Below are positions 8,576 to 16,760 of a DNA stretch of 64,000 nt, piece after piece. The notes under the pieces are model-generated. The model was given only the letters and a program-made list of their open reading frames with translations. It was not told the origin of the DNA and made no database searches. Within the stretch, counting starts at the first letter, position 1, and the number at the start of each line of letters is the position of its first letter. Origin of the DNA: Streptomyces abyssomicinicus (GTDB taxonomy: Bacteria > Actinomycetota > Actinomycetes > Streptomycetales > Streptomycetaceae); NCBI RefSeq assembly GCF_008974245.1, contig NZ_BBZI01000005.1, positions 1,812,414 through 1,876,413 on the forward strand, in the 5' to 3' direction. The translations under genes were made by a program, and so were the position numbers.

Positions 8576-9694
8576 TCAGGCCGCGACGAGCTCCTGCTCG
8601 CGGTCCGGCGTCGTGACCTTGGGCTTCTTGTTCGGCAGCGAGAGCCGGACGACCTTGCGCCACGCGGAGAACACCTGCTTGGGCAGCGGCCCGGTGACGT
8701 ACTCCAGCTCGTACTTCTCGAACAGCGCGCGCACCTTCACCGCGACCTCGGCGTACCGGTTGCTCGGCAGGTCCGGGAACAGGTGGTGCTCGATCTGGTG
8801 CGACAGGTTGCCGGTCATGAAGTGCATGGCCTTGCTGCCGCTGATGTTCGCCGAGCCCATCATCTGGCGCAGGTACCACTGGCCGCGCGTCTCGCCCTTG
8901 ATCGACCGGCGCTCGAAGACCTGCACGCCCTCGGGGAAGTGCCCGCACATGATCACCGAGTGGGACCAGAGGTTGCGGACCAGGTTCGCGGTGAACGTGG
9001 CGGCGAGCGTGGTGAGGAACGACGGGCCCGACAGCAGCGGGTGGATCACGTAGTCCTTGAGCACCTGCTTGCGGATCTTGCGGCCCACGGCCCTGGCCCG
9101 CGCGCGGAACTCCGGGTTGTTGCGGCGGCGCTTGTGCAGGTTCCTGCCGAGCTCCAGGTCGTACGCCGCGATGCCGTACTCGAAGAAGCAGGCGTTGATG
9201 AAGTTCCACAGCGGCTGGCCGAGGTGGAACGGGCGCCACTTCTGGTCCTCGTCGACGCGCATGATGCCGTAGCCGAGGTCGTTGTCCTTGCCTATCACGT
9301 TGGTGTACGTGTGGTGCAGCTCGTTGTGCGAGTGCTTCCACTGATCGGCCGGCGAGACGTGGTCCCAGTCCCAGGTGGTGGAGTGGATCTTCGGGTCCCG
9401 CATCCAGTCCCACTGGCCGTGCAGGACGTTGTGGCCGATCTCCATGTTGTCCATGATCTTCGCCACGGACAGGCCGGCGGTGCCGAGCAGCCACGCGGGC
9501 GGGAAGAACGAGAACAGCAGCACGCCCCTGCTGGCCAGCTCGAGCTTGCGCTGCGCCGAGATGACCTTGCGGATGTAGGCGGCGTCCTTCTCGCCACGGT
9601 CGGCGATCACCTCGTCGCGGATCGCGTCCAGCTCGCGGCCGAGCTCCTCGATCTGCTCCGCGGTCAGGTGGGCGGTGGGGTCGATGGCGGTCAC
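8576..9694 (-). CDS. Membrane fatty-acid desaturase (acyl-CoA/acyl-lipid type)
   Basis: The ~372-aa protein has the three histidine boxes of di-iron membrane desaturases: HNVLH, HNELHH and HQIEHH, the last followed by LFPDLPSNRY. Hydrophobic stretches near residues 60-80 and 205-230 fit membrane anchoring. The frame is open to 9718, but GTG 9694 is the better start because AGGAG, overlapping the reductase stop, lies four bases upstream. The enzyme inserts a double bond into acyl chains using electrons from the ferredoxin-like reductase encoded immediately upstream. The pair resembles the mycobacterial DesA3/oxidoreductase arrangement. Regulation is probably by the divergent PucR-type protein or by the repeats between them. 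Confidence 0.92.
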   Translation of the reverse strand: MTAIDPTAHLTAEQIEELGRELDAIRDEVIADRGEKDAAYIRKVISAQRKLELASRGVLLFSFFPPAWLLGTAGLSVAKIMDNMEIGHNVLHGQWDWMRDPKIHSTTWDWDHVSPADQWKHSHNELHHTYTNVIGKDNDLGYGIMRVDEDQKWRPFHLGQPLWNFINACFFEYGIAAYDLELGRNLHKRRRNNPEFRARARAVGRKIRKQVLKDYVIHPLLSGPSFLTTLAATFTANLVRNLWSHSVIMCGHFPEGVQVFERRSIKGETRGQWYLRQMMGSANISGSKAMHFMTGNLSHQIEHHLFPDLPSNRYAEVAVKVRALFEKYELEYVTGPLPKQVFSAWRKVVRLSLPNKKPKVTTPDREQELVAA

Positions 9695-9701
9695 GGTGCT
9701 C

Positions 9702-10757
9702 CTACCGTTCGATGTCACAGGGGCCCGCGGCGGCGGACACGCAGGTCTGGATGAGGACGCCCGGCTCGGCCTCGGTGATCTCGCCGGTGCGCAGGTCGCG
9801 GACGGCGCCCGCCTTGAGCGGCGTGACGCAGCCGAAGCAGATGCCCATGCGGCACCCGGAGGGCATCAGCACGCCGGCCTCCTCGCCGATGTCCAGCAAC
9901 GGCGTGGCGCCGTCCGCCTCGACGGTCTTGCCGGTGGCGCTGAACGTGACCTCGCCGCCGTCACCGGCGACGACGACGGAGGGGCGGAAGCGTTCGGTGT
10001 GCAGGCGCTCCTGGACGCCGTGCTCGCTCCAGTGCTCCTCGGCGGTGTCGAGCAGGCCCGCGGGCCCGCAGGCCCAGGTCTCGCGCTCGGCCCAGTCGGG
10101 CACGAGTTCGTCGAGACGGGCGATGTCGAGCATGCCGTCCGTGGCGGTGTGCACCTCGGTGAGCCGCAGCTTCCCGTCCGCGACCAGGCCGTGCAGTTCG
10201 TCGCGGAAGATCACGTCCTGCGGCCGTGGCGCGCAGTGGACCATGACGACGTCGTCGAACTCGGTGTCGCGCAGCATGCCCATCACGGGCGTGATGCCGC
10301 TGCCGGCCGTCAGGTAGAGCACCTTGGCGGGCTTGGCCCGCGGCAGCACGAAGTCACCGGTCGCCTGGTCGAGCTGGATCAGCGTGCCCGGTTTCGCCCT
10401 GCGGACCAAGTGGTTGCTGACCTTGCCGTCCGGGATCGCCTTCACGGTGATCGTGACGCGGCCGTCCTGGCGGCTCGTCGGCGAGGTGACGGAGTAGGCA
10501 CGCCACAGGCGCACCCCGTCGACGTCGACCCCGATCCGCACGTACTGGCCGGCTCTGTGGCCGCGCCAGCCCCGTCCCGGCCTGATCACGACGGTCGCGG
10601 CGTCACCCGTCTCGGCGTGCACGGCCTCGATGCGTCCACGCAGGTCGGCACCCGCCCGCAGCGGGCTGACCAGGTCGAGGTAGTCCGACGGCAGCAACGG
10701 CGTCGTGACCATCTCCAGCAGTTTCCACGCCCTGCTGCGCAGGGCTGTACTCGTCAT
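9702..10757 (-). CDS. Ferredoxin reductase with C-terminal [2Fe-2S] domain
   Basis: 351 aa. Order of domains: FAD-binding barrel with R-A-Y-S (LWRAYSVTSP) at ~95, NAD(P)-binding LTAGSGITPVMGML, and a plant-type [2Fe-2S] domain with C-x4-C-x2-C (CRMGICFGC) and a distal C in LIQTCVS. This is the electron-donor architecture that partners desaturases and oxygenases. ATG 10757 fits the alignment and has GGAG just upstream; the open frame to 11405 is an artefact of the divergent gene. The stop overlaps the desaturase ribosome-binding site, so the two proteins should be made together. Confidence 0.92.
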   Translation of the reverse strand: MTSTALRSRAWKLLEMVTTPLLPSDYLDLVSPLRAGADLRGRIEAVHAETGDAATVVIRPGRGWRGHRAGQYVRIGVDVDGVRLWRAYSVTSPTSRQDGRVTITVKAIPDGKVSNHLVRRAKPGTLIQLDQATGDFVLPRAKPAKVLYLTAGSGITPVMGMLRDTEFDDVVMVHCAPRPQDVIFRDELHGLVADGKLRLTEVHTATDGMLDIARLDELVPDWAERETWACGPAGLLDTAEEHWSEHGVQERLHTERFRPSVVVAGDGGEVTFSATGKTVEADGATPLLDIGEEAGVLMPSGCRMGICFGCVTPLKAGAVRDLRTGEITEAEPGVLIQTCVSAAAGPCDIER

Positions 10758-10788
10758 GACTCCAGCTTGCTGCGCCGAACGGCGTAAA

Positions 10789-10804
10789 GTCCTGACCGCA
10801 GGAC
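10789..10804. promoter_or_regulatory. Inverted repeat in the desaturase/PucR divergent promoter
   Basis: A perfect 6-bp inverted repeat with 4-bp spacer (GTCCTG-ACCG-CAGGAC) lies 32 bp upstream of the reductase start and is flanked on both sides by GTAAA. A weaker 5-bp repeat (AATCT/AGATT, ~10809-10825) follows. Its position between divergent genes suggests an operator or promoter-embedded site. The binding protein is unknown. Confidence 0.5.
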
Positions 10805-10823
10805 GTAAATCTGATCGGCTAGA

Positions 10824-10840
10824 TTGTTCGCAGGGAACAA
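10824..10840. promoter_or_regulatory. Inverted repeat immediately before the PucR-type gene
   Basis: TTGTTC-GCAGG-GAACAA is a perfect 6-bp inverted repeat. It overlaps the AGGGA ribosome-binding site of the regulator gene, so a protein bound here could autoregulate the gene at the level of initiation. A TTG at 10824 has been treated as part of this site, not as a start codon. Confidence 0.5.
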
Positions 10841-10844
10841 AAAC

Positions 10845-11984
10845 GTGAGCCATGCAATCCGGAGGGCCAGCGAACTGGCCCTGGACGAGACGACGGTCAC
10901 CGCGCTGCGGGCCGCGCTGAAGACCACCGCCGACGAGGTCGTCCAGGCGATCATCGACGAGGTCCCTTCCTACGCCAGCGCCCTCTCGGGTCACATGGGC
11001 GCCACCATCCGCCGAGCCGTCCGCACCGCCCTGGGGCACTACCTGGACCTCGCGAGCGGCAGCGCCACCGGCGGCGACGGCGGTGACGCGGCCTACGAGC
11101 TGGGCCGCGGCGAGGTACGCGACGGCCGTTCGATGGACGCCCTGCTCAGCGCCTACCGCGTCGGCGCCCGCGTGGCCTGGCGATGCCTGGCAGCGGGCGC
11201 CGTGCGCGCGGGTCTGCCCGCCGCCGAGGTCGCCAAGTTCGCCGAGCTGACCTTCGCCTACATCGACGAACTCTCCGCCGCGAGCGCCGCGGGCCACGCC
11301 GACGAACTGGCCGCCCGGGGCAGGGACCAGGAGCGCCACCTGGAACACCTGGCCCGCGACCTCCTCGCGGGCGCCAGCCCGGACGTGCTGCTGGCCTCGG
11401 CGCAACGGGCCGGGTGGCAGCCTCCGGTCTCGCTGACCGCGGTCCTGCTGCCCGCCGCCCAGGCCCGGCCCGCCTACCGCGCGCTCGACCCGGGCACCCT
11501 CGTCCTCGACGACCTTCCGGACGCCACCGGTGTGCTGCTCGTCCCCGATGCCGACCGATCACACCTCTTGCGGCAGCTGACCGACCGCACCGCCGTGGTC
11601 GGCCCGCCCCGGCCGTGGACCCGTGCGTCCGCCTCGTACGCGCGAGCCGTACGCGCGCGCTCCCTCTCCTCCGACATCCGCGACACCGAGGACCACCTGC
11701 CCGAGCTGGTGCTGAGCGCCGACGTGGACGCGTTCGCAGACCTGTGTGCCAGAGCCCTCGCACCGTTGCGTGCCCTGCCTGCCGCGACCGCACGGCGGCT
11801 GGAGGAGACATTGCGGGCGTGGCTGCTCCACCAGGGCAGGCGGGACGAGGTGGCGGCGGCGTTGTTCGTCCATCCCCAGACGGTCCGGTACCGGATGTCG
11901 CAGCTGCGGGAGCTGTTTCCGGATCTCGCATCACCACACCGGGTCCTCGAACTGACACTGGCGGTCGGCCTCCGGGCCGCCTGA
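10845..11984 (+). CDS. PucR/CdaR-type transcriptional regulator
   Basis: About 379 aa. The C-terminal ~60 residues (EETLRAWLLHQGRRDEVAAALFVHPQTVRYRM...LREL) are the PucR-type helix-turn-helix found at the end of PucR/CdaR regulators. The N-terminal two thirds is mostly helical, as in the RsbT-like/GGDEF-like sensory part of this family. GTG 10845 is chosen because AGGGA precedes it by 8 bp. Divergent transcription from the reductase/desaturase pair makes control of membrane-lipid unsaturation the likely role; this is inferred from position only. Confidence 0.85.
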   Translation: MSHAIRRASELALDETTVTALRAALKTTADEVVQAIIDEVPSYASALSGHMGATIRRAVRTALGHYLDLASGSATGGDGGDAAYELGRGEVRDGRSMDALLSAYRVGARVAWRCLAAGAVRAGLPAAEVAKFAELTFAYIDELSAASAAGHADELAARGRDQERHLEHLARDLLAGASPDVLLASAQRAGWQPPVSLTAVLLPAAQARPAYRALDPGTLVLDDLPDATGVLLVPDADRSHLLRQLTDRTAVVGPPRPWTRASASYARAVRARSLSSDIRDTEDHLPELVLSADVDAFADLCARALAPLRALPAATARRLEETLRAWLLHQGRRDEVAAALFVHPQTVRYRMSQLRELFPDLASPHRVLELTLAVGLRAA

Positions 11985-12022
11985 CACCGGCCCCATGCCC
12001 GCACCGCGTGAGGGATGATGAG

Positions 12023-12054
12023 GACGGAACGACGGAACGACGGAACGACGGAAC
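12023..12054. repeat. Four perfect tandem copies of an 8-bp unit
   Basis: GACGGAAC is repeated four times head to tail without a mismatch, 19 bp before the ATG of the thioredoxin-like gene. It lies in the leader or promoter of that gene. Such short repeats can change copy number by slippage. Confidence 0.9.
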
Positions 12055-12072
12055 GCGAGGTCAGGAACTCCC

Positions 12073-12411
12073 ATGACGAAGCGGGTGCACCGCCCCCGTG
12101 AGGACGCGGAATTCGACTTCATCCTCGGGATGAGCGCGGTTCCCGTCCTCGCGTACTTCACCGGGACATGGCCCAAGGCGATCGAGCCCTGCCGGGTGAT
12201 GGACGTCGTCGTGGCCGGAGTCGCCGACGACCACGCGGGCCGCCTGACGGTCGTCCGCGCCGACATCACGCGATGTCCGGCCGCCACCGAGCGATACAGG
12301 ATCACCGGAGCCCCGTCCTACGTCCTGCTGATGGAGGGGGAGGCGGTGGAGCGCGGCACGGGGCCCATGACCCTCGCCGAGCTTCAGGGGCTCCTGGACG
12401 GCCACCTCTGA
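12073..12411 (+). CDS. Thioredoxin-fold protein lacking the CxxC site
   Basis: 112 aa. The pattern PVLAYFTGTWPKAIEPCRVM followed by VVRADIT and YRITGAPSYVLLMEGE matches the thioredoxin fold, including the cis-proline strand (GAPSYVLL). The usual WCGPC is absent: W is kept but the first cysteine is replaced and only one Cys remains in that segment. It therefore cannot be a normal dithiol oxidoreductase; a structural, single-Cys or binding role is more likely. No signal peptide. The preceding 8-bp tandem repeat may lie in its leader. Confidence 0.7.
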   Translation: MTKRVHRPREDAEFDFILGMSAVPVLAYFTGTWPKAIEPCRVMDVVVAGVADDHAGRLTVVRADITRCPAATERYRITGAPSYVLLMEGEAVERGTGPMTLAELQGLLDGHL

Positions 12412-12569
12412 ACGGCCGCGGCGGCACGTGTCCGCGCCGCCCGTCACGTCCTGGGCCGATGCCTGACGCGGCGCGAACGCTTCTGTGCTGCCGCCGGACC
12501 ACCGTCCGGCGCCCCACCCTCACCACGAGGTGCCGCCCATGACCGACCACCTGGCAAGGGGGCGGCCGT

Positions 12570-12819
12570 AACAGCCTCGACCTGCCCGAGGACGAGGTTC
12601 CCCGGCTTCGCCGAGTGGCTGCACCGGTACCTGCTGGGCGAGGACATGACCGGCCCCAACAACGCGGCCTTCTACCCGGGCCCGGTGGAACTGGACTCCC
12701 TCCCGATGCCCGGCGCCGACCGCACCGAGCCCTGGTACGGGCCGGACCGGGGGAGAGCGACGGTCGGTCCCAGTCCGGTCGGTGGGTCGTGGTGCGGTTC
12801 CGACGTAGGAGTGAAGTGA
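12570..12819 (+). pseudogene. SUKH (SMI1/KNR4) C-terminal remnant, frameshifted
   Basis: Reading across one frameshift at 12597 gives NSLDLPEDE then FPGFAEWLHRYLLGEDMTG and AAFYPGPVEL. I recognise this as the C-terminal part of actinobacterial SMI1/KNR4 (SUKH) proteins, which often act as immunity proteins to secreted toxins. There is no N-terminal half upstream, and one extra G breaks the frame, so this is a decayed remnant. It ends just inside the following phosphatase gene. Confidence 0.7.
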
Positions 12820-13328
12820 GAACCCGGCAGAAGCATCACGACGCCCCTGAGCCCGACAAGCCCTGGAACGAGATCACGCCAGGACTCTGGATGGGTGGAC
12901 ACTTCTGGGCCGACCGCACCGGTGAAGTCCATCCGGCTGTCGCGGGTGAGGAGTTCGACCTGGTCATCAGCCTGTTCACCCGCGAAGGCCACGGTCCGCA
13001 CCAGGCAGCCCAGCACCTGATCACCGAGCTCCCCGACGGCCCACTCACCGCCGACCAGATCCACTCCGTCCAGGAGTTGGCCCGCGCTGCGGCACATGCT
13101 CTGCGAGACGGCCGCACCGTGCTCGTGCGCTGCCACTCCGGCTACAACCGCTCCGGACTGGTCATCGCGCAGACCCTCGTCGAACTGGGTCACACCCCTG
13201 ACACAGCCATCAGCCTCATTCGGCAGAGACGATCGCCACGGGCACTCAACAACGAGACCTTCGAGCAATACCTCACCACCGGGCTTCACGTGGCCTACCT
13301 CCTGAGCGGACTCGACACGCTCGGCTGA
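12816..13328 (+). CDS. Dual-specificity-type protein phosphatase
   Basis: 170 aa. The signature C-x5-R-S is present as VRCHSGYNRSGL, the P-loop of cysteine-based tyrosine/dual-specificity phosphatases; Arg stands where most members have the His before the Cys. The N-terminal half (EITPGLWMGGHFW, then FDLVISLF) matches the DSP beta-sheet, and a C-terminal helix region follows (TAISLIRQRRSPRALNN). GTG 12816 is preceded by AGGAG at 12807-12811. Substrates are unknown; actinobacteria use such enzymes in phosphotyrosine signalling. It follows a decayed SUKH gene. Confidence 0.85.
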   Translation: MRTRQKHHDAPEPDKPWNEITPGLWMGGHFWADRTGEVHPAVAGEEFDLVISLFTREGHGPHQAAQHLITELPDGPLTADQIHSVQELARAAAHALRDGRTVLVRCHSGYNRSGLVIAQTLVELGHTPDTAISLIRQRRSPRALNNETFEQYLTTGLHVAYLLSGLDTLG

Positions 13329-13550
13329 ACGGAGCCTCCCCTGGGAAGGAGACCTACAGGACCAGCGCCGCCGACCTGGGGAGTGTCTGCGAAACGGCTC
13401 TTCCAAGATTTTCGTGGCGGTTCATGGCTGGTTGAGGCCGGCGATCCACGGGAGGCCTTGAGATCACCACTCCCGACGCATGGGCACGAAGTCCCACAGA
13501 GGGCTCACGGGCCCCCCAGACCGTTACGTCCGGTCCTGGACGACGTGCTC

Positions 13551-13760
13551 TCAGAACAGGGCGTCCTGGTCCGGCTCCTCACGGCGCAGCAGGCCGACGT
13601 CCTCGCCCCTCCACTTCGCCTCCAGATGCTTGCGCCAGCCCGCCGGCGGGGGCCAGGGGATGCCCCACTGCGCGAGTTGCTTCTTGGACCAGCCGCCGTT
13701 CGGGGTCTGGGCGGCGGCCACCTCGTCAGGAGAGGGCACGTAGTCGACCATGCAGGGCAT
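13551..13760 (-). CDS. Small conserved-looking hypothetical protein (69 aa)
   Basis: The sequence TPNGGWSKKQLAQWGIPWPP followed by PAGWRKHLEAKW is a pattern I have seen in short actinobacterial proteins of unknown function: W-x-x-x-x-L-A-x-W-G-x-P-W-P-P-P. The two start candidates are ATG 13760 and ATG 13751. The composition (Trp- and Pro-rich, charged) is unlike the random shadow frames around it, which is why it is accepted. No function can be assigned. Confidence 0.6.
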   Translation of the reverse strand: MPCMVDYVPSPDEVAAAQTPNGGWSKKQLAQWGIPWPPPAGWRKHLEAKWRGEDVGLLRREEPDQDALF

Positions 13761-14006
13761 GCTGCCTCAGTTGCGGTCCTGGTGCCATACACGGCAGACC
13801 GGATCCCCGCTGTCGATGGCGCGACGACGGCTCGGCCAACCGCCGTCGACCGGGCGGGAGTTGACGCCTTCACCTGCCGCCGCTGCGCCACGGCATGCCG
13901 ACCGGCGCAGACATCGCCAACCGCACCACCACCACGACGTCGACGGACCGGCACCGTCCCCGAAATCCATGGTCGCCACAAAGCTGCACGGCCTACGCTC
14001 CAACCC

Positions 14007-14432
14007 ATGCGAAGTGTCTTCGTGTTTCCCGCAGGTGAGCGAGCTGAGACGGTTGCCTTGCTTGATCGGCATCTGCGCGGGCAGCGCCATCCGTGGACTC
14101 TGGACGGCAACCTCTACATCGACACCGACGATGAGCAGACCGGCTACCTCTTCTCCGACTGGGAGCCTGAAGATGTTGCGATCCTCGAAGCGGCCATCGG
14201 ACATCACCCCACATGGGCGGTGCAGATCGGCATCTCCGGGCGGATCGACGGCACCGCAGAGGTTCACCAGATGATCGCTCTGCTGCTTGAGTACGGAGGC
14301 GTGGCAATGGACGACTACACCTCCCACCCATGGACCCTGCCGGAAATCCTGTCTGGAGCAGTGAACGACGGCCTGCGCTTCTTCGACTTTCGCGGCTACC
14401 ACGAACTCCACCGCGAACACGGGCGTTCCTGA
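14007..14432 (+). CDS. Hypothetical protein (141 aa)
   Basis: Starts at ATG 14007 (MRSVFVFPAGER) and reads as a compact acidic alpha/beta protein, with IDTDDEQTGYLFSDWEPED and AVQIGISGRIDGTAEVHQM. The style resembles immunity-type or SUKH-neighbourhood proteins, but I cannot name a family. No ribosome-binding site is obvious. Open frame upstream of 14007 belongs to non-coding sequence. It is followed in the same frame, after its stop, by a further remnant-like stretch. Confidence 0.6.
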   Translation: MRSVFVFPAGERAETVALLDRHLRGQRHPWTLDGNLYIDTDDEQTGYLFSDWEPEDVAILEAAIGHHPTWAVQIGISGRIDGTAEVHQMIALLLEYGGVAMDDYTSHPWTLPEILSGAVNDGLRFFDFRGYHELHREHGRS

Positions 14433-14627
14433 CTCGATCACCTCACCGCCGGGAAGCTTCGTGCGGCCTCGGTGAGCGAGTGGAACGCGGCCAGCCCATC
14501 CGACTTCTGGGCTGCCATGACCGCGGCTGGTGAACTCCTGGCCGGCCAGGACCGCCACGACCACGAAGAGGTCACTGCAGGGCTGGAACGATGCCGCACG
14601 CAGGCTGCGGCCATCAGCGCGAAGTAG
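14433..14627 (+). pseudogene. In-frame coding-like stretch after a stop codon
   Basis: Directly after the TGA of the preceding gene the same frame continues for 64 codons (LDHLTAGKLRAASVSEWNAA ... DFWAAMTAAGELLAGQDRHD) to a TAG. The composition looks like a genuine helical protein. It could be the C-terminal remnant of another gene, or a small ORF starting at GTG 14472. I do not recognise the family. Confidence 0.35.
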
Positions 14628-14822
14628 CACCGTCCTCGACAAACGTCCTCCGCTCGGTTCGGCGGTGCTGATGGTTCCCACGGCCCCACGGCCCAACGGC
14701 CCCGCGCAGGCCACGCCGAATCCCGTGTTCACCCTCGCCGGCCACATCGGGCGGAGCATCGAGGAAGGCGAAAGGCGCCCGGCTGCCGAGGGCCCGCAAG
14801 CGCGATCGGGCATCATGTCACC

Positions 14823-15260
14823 ATGATCCAGAACGGCCTGCAAGCGCCCGAGGCGCGTCCGCGGCACCCGGACGTCACCGAGGCGATTGTCCGGGAGCGA
14901 CGGCTGCACGACCCCTCCGTCCGCCTCTCCGGCCCCCTCGCCGAAGCCCTCTTCGACCCCGATTTCGTCGAGGTGGGTGCCTCCGGGCGGCGGTGGACGC
15001 ACGCAGAGATGGTCGCCGCCCTGCCCACGCTCCACGGCGGAACCGAGAACAGCACCCCCATCACCGCGGAGCACTTCGAGGGCACTCTCCTCGCCCCCGG
15101 CATCGTTCATCTCACCTACGAGACCCGCATCGAGGACCGGCACGCCCGACGTTCGTCGATCTGGCGCCGCGACGCCGCCGGGGAGCTCCGGCTCTACTAC
15201 CACCAGGCCACGCCGGTGCCGGACGGGACAGCCGTCCCGCGACCGGGCAGCTCCAAGTGA
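14823..15260 (+). CDS. SnoaL-like/DUF4440-type protein
   Basis: 145 aa starting at ATG 14823. The run EAIVRERRLHDPSVR, then LFDPDFVEVGASGRRWT, then HLTYET and SSIWRRDAAGELRLYYHQ is the NTF2-like cone fold of the DUF4440/SnoaL-like group. These are often small enzymes or ligand-binding proteins of unknown substrate. It stands alone, with no close same-strand partner. Confidence 0.75.
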   Translation: MIQNGLQAPEARPRHPDVTEAIVRERRLHDPSVRLSGPLAEALFDPDFVEVGASGRRWTHAEMVAALPTLHGGTENSTPITAEHFEGTLLAPGIVHLTYETRIEDRHARRSSIWRRDAAGELRLYYHQATPVPDGTAVPRPGSSK

Positions 15261-15578
15261 GCAGGTCCGTTCCGGGTGCGAGGTGGTGGCGTTAGCTCTG
15301 CAAGAGGTGGTGGAGGAGTGAGCGGCGTGTACCGGCCGAAGAGGAACCTGGGCGGTGCCCAGGCGCGGAGCACGACAGCGTCAGCTCCCGGTGTCCTGAC
15401 CAGCGGTGCCGCCGAGCCGCGGCGGGCCGGCCCTTCACCCCTCGCGCAGCACTGGCCTCCTGTGCTCATCCTCCTGGTGCCAGCGCTTCGTGAACGCGTC
15501 GGTCGTGAAAGGAGCGGCACAGAAGGCCGCGCTCTCGGCCGTCCCGCAGGCTTCCCGTGTCGTGATCGGGGGAGCCCC
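15261..15578. other. Gene-free stretch
   Basis: Between the SnoaL-like gene and the degenerate gene after it I see no supported gene. A 7-bp hairpin (CCTGGGC-GGT-GCCCAGG, 15347-15363) is present but has no terminator tail. The GGGGGAG before 15579 is the old ribosome-binding site of the degenerate gene. Confidence 0.5.
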
Positions 15579-16760
15579 ATGACTGCACGGCAGGTGATCG
15601 TCGTCTCTCCTCCCGGCAGTGGCACCGTCCTCGTGCACGAAGCCACCACGGCACTCGGCCACGTCTCCCGCGGCACCATGAGCGGACACGCCCGGCACGC
15701 GGCGTCCGCCGGTCCCGGCGAGGTCTTCCCCCTCCTCGAAGCGGCCTACGGCGCGAAGACCGCCGTGCGTCTGCTCTCCGCCCACCACCAGGACCAGGAC
15801 ACCGCCACCCTGCAGCGCACCTACACGGCAGCCGTCGACACCCTCTGGACCCTCTGGCGCGCGTGGTGGCAGCGGCTCGGCCAGCCGGTCACCGCGCACA
15901 CGGACCTCGACCCCACGGTCGAGGCACGCCTCACCCGCCTGCCCGACGCGGAACTGCTGCGCCTCCTGCCCGGACGCGACGCTCGGCGAAGCCGACCTGA
16001 AGTCCCGTATGGCCTCGGCCTTCGAACACGCCAAGGCCGAGGGAGCCCGTGGGACAAGCCTGGTCTACGGGATCTTCCTGCGATCCGCCAGTACACCTGG
16101 CCGCCGAACACCTGCTGCGCCACTTCGCGGATCACCCCGCCGACGAGACCGCCGGGCTCATGCCGCACGCCTTCGGCAGCATCGCGGACCCGGAACTGAA
16201 GCACGCGGGCGACGAGGCGCCGGGCCACAGGCCGTCGCCCGCACCGACAGCTGGCTCCTGCAGAACCCCGGCGCGCTCCAGCGCCCGCACCTCGACTGGC
16301 ACGCCGCACTCCAACTGATCGCCTCCGGCCGGTTCGCCGAGGCGCGCCGACGGGCCGACACCGTGCTGCGCCGTGCCGACGTGGCGATGCGCTCGGCAGT
16401 GAACTGGAGACTGCTGCTCGCCGGACAGCAACCCGCGCGGATCTGCGAACCGGACCACGTGCGGGAGCTGCTGGACGGCCCCGGCGGCATGACGGACATC
16501 TTCCACACGTTCGGCCTCGCCCTCGTCCTGGCCGTGGAGTGCGCGGTCGAGGATCTGCGGTCCCTCGCCGCCACCGCGGCCACCGACGAGCGCCCCGCCT
16601 ACCGTGAGGTGCTCGCCCCGTCGTACGGGCGCTGGCACATGTCTGCGCGGGAGAGCCGGGCCACGCGGTCGCCCTCCTCGAGCACCGTCGGGCCACCCGG
16701 CGCCACCACCACTACGAGGACCTGCTCCACACCGCGAGGCCGACGCCATCCGTGTCTACC
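15579..16760 (+). pseudogene. Degenerate gene of unknown function, several frameshifts
   Basis: A good ribosome-binding site (GGGGGAG) and ATG 15579 open a coding-like sequence (MTARQVIVVSPPGSGTVLV). The natural reading moves between all three plus frames: to frame 1 near 15980 (TLGEADLKSRMASAFEHAK), to frame 2 near 16090 (HLAAEHLLRHFADHPADE), back to frame 1 near 16225 (ARTDSWLLQNPGALQRPH) and out again near 16650. Together they would give a ~390-aa, helix-rich protein. No family is recognised. At least three indels make a functional product unlikely. The 3' end meets the convergent kinase gene. Confidence 0.65.

Noticed and set aside
15347..15363. 7-bp hairpin CCTGGGC-GGT-GCCCAGG
   Set aside because: Too short and without adjacent gene end or T-run to call a terminator; expected by chance at this GC.
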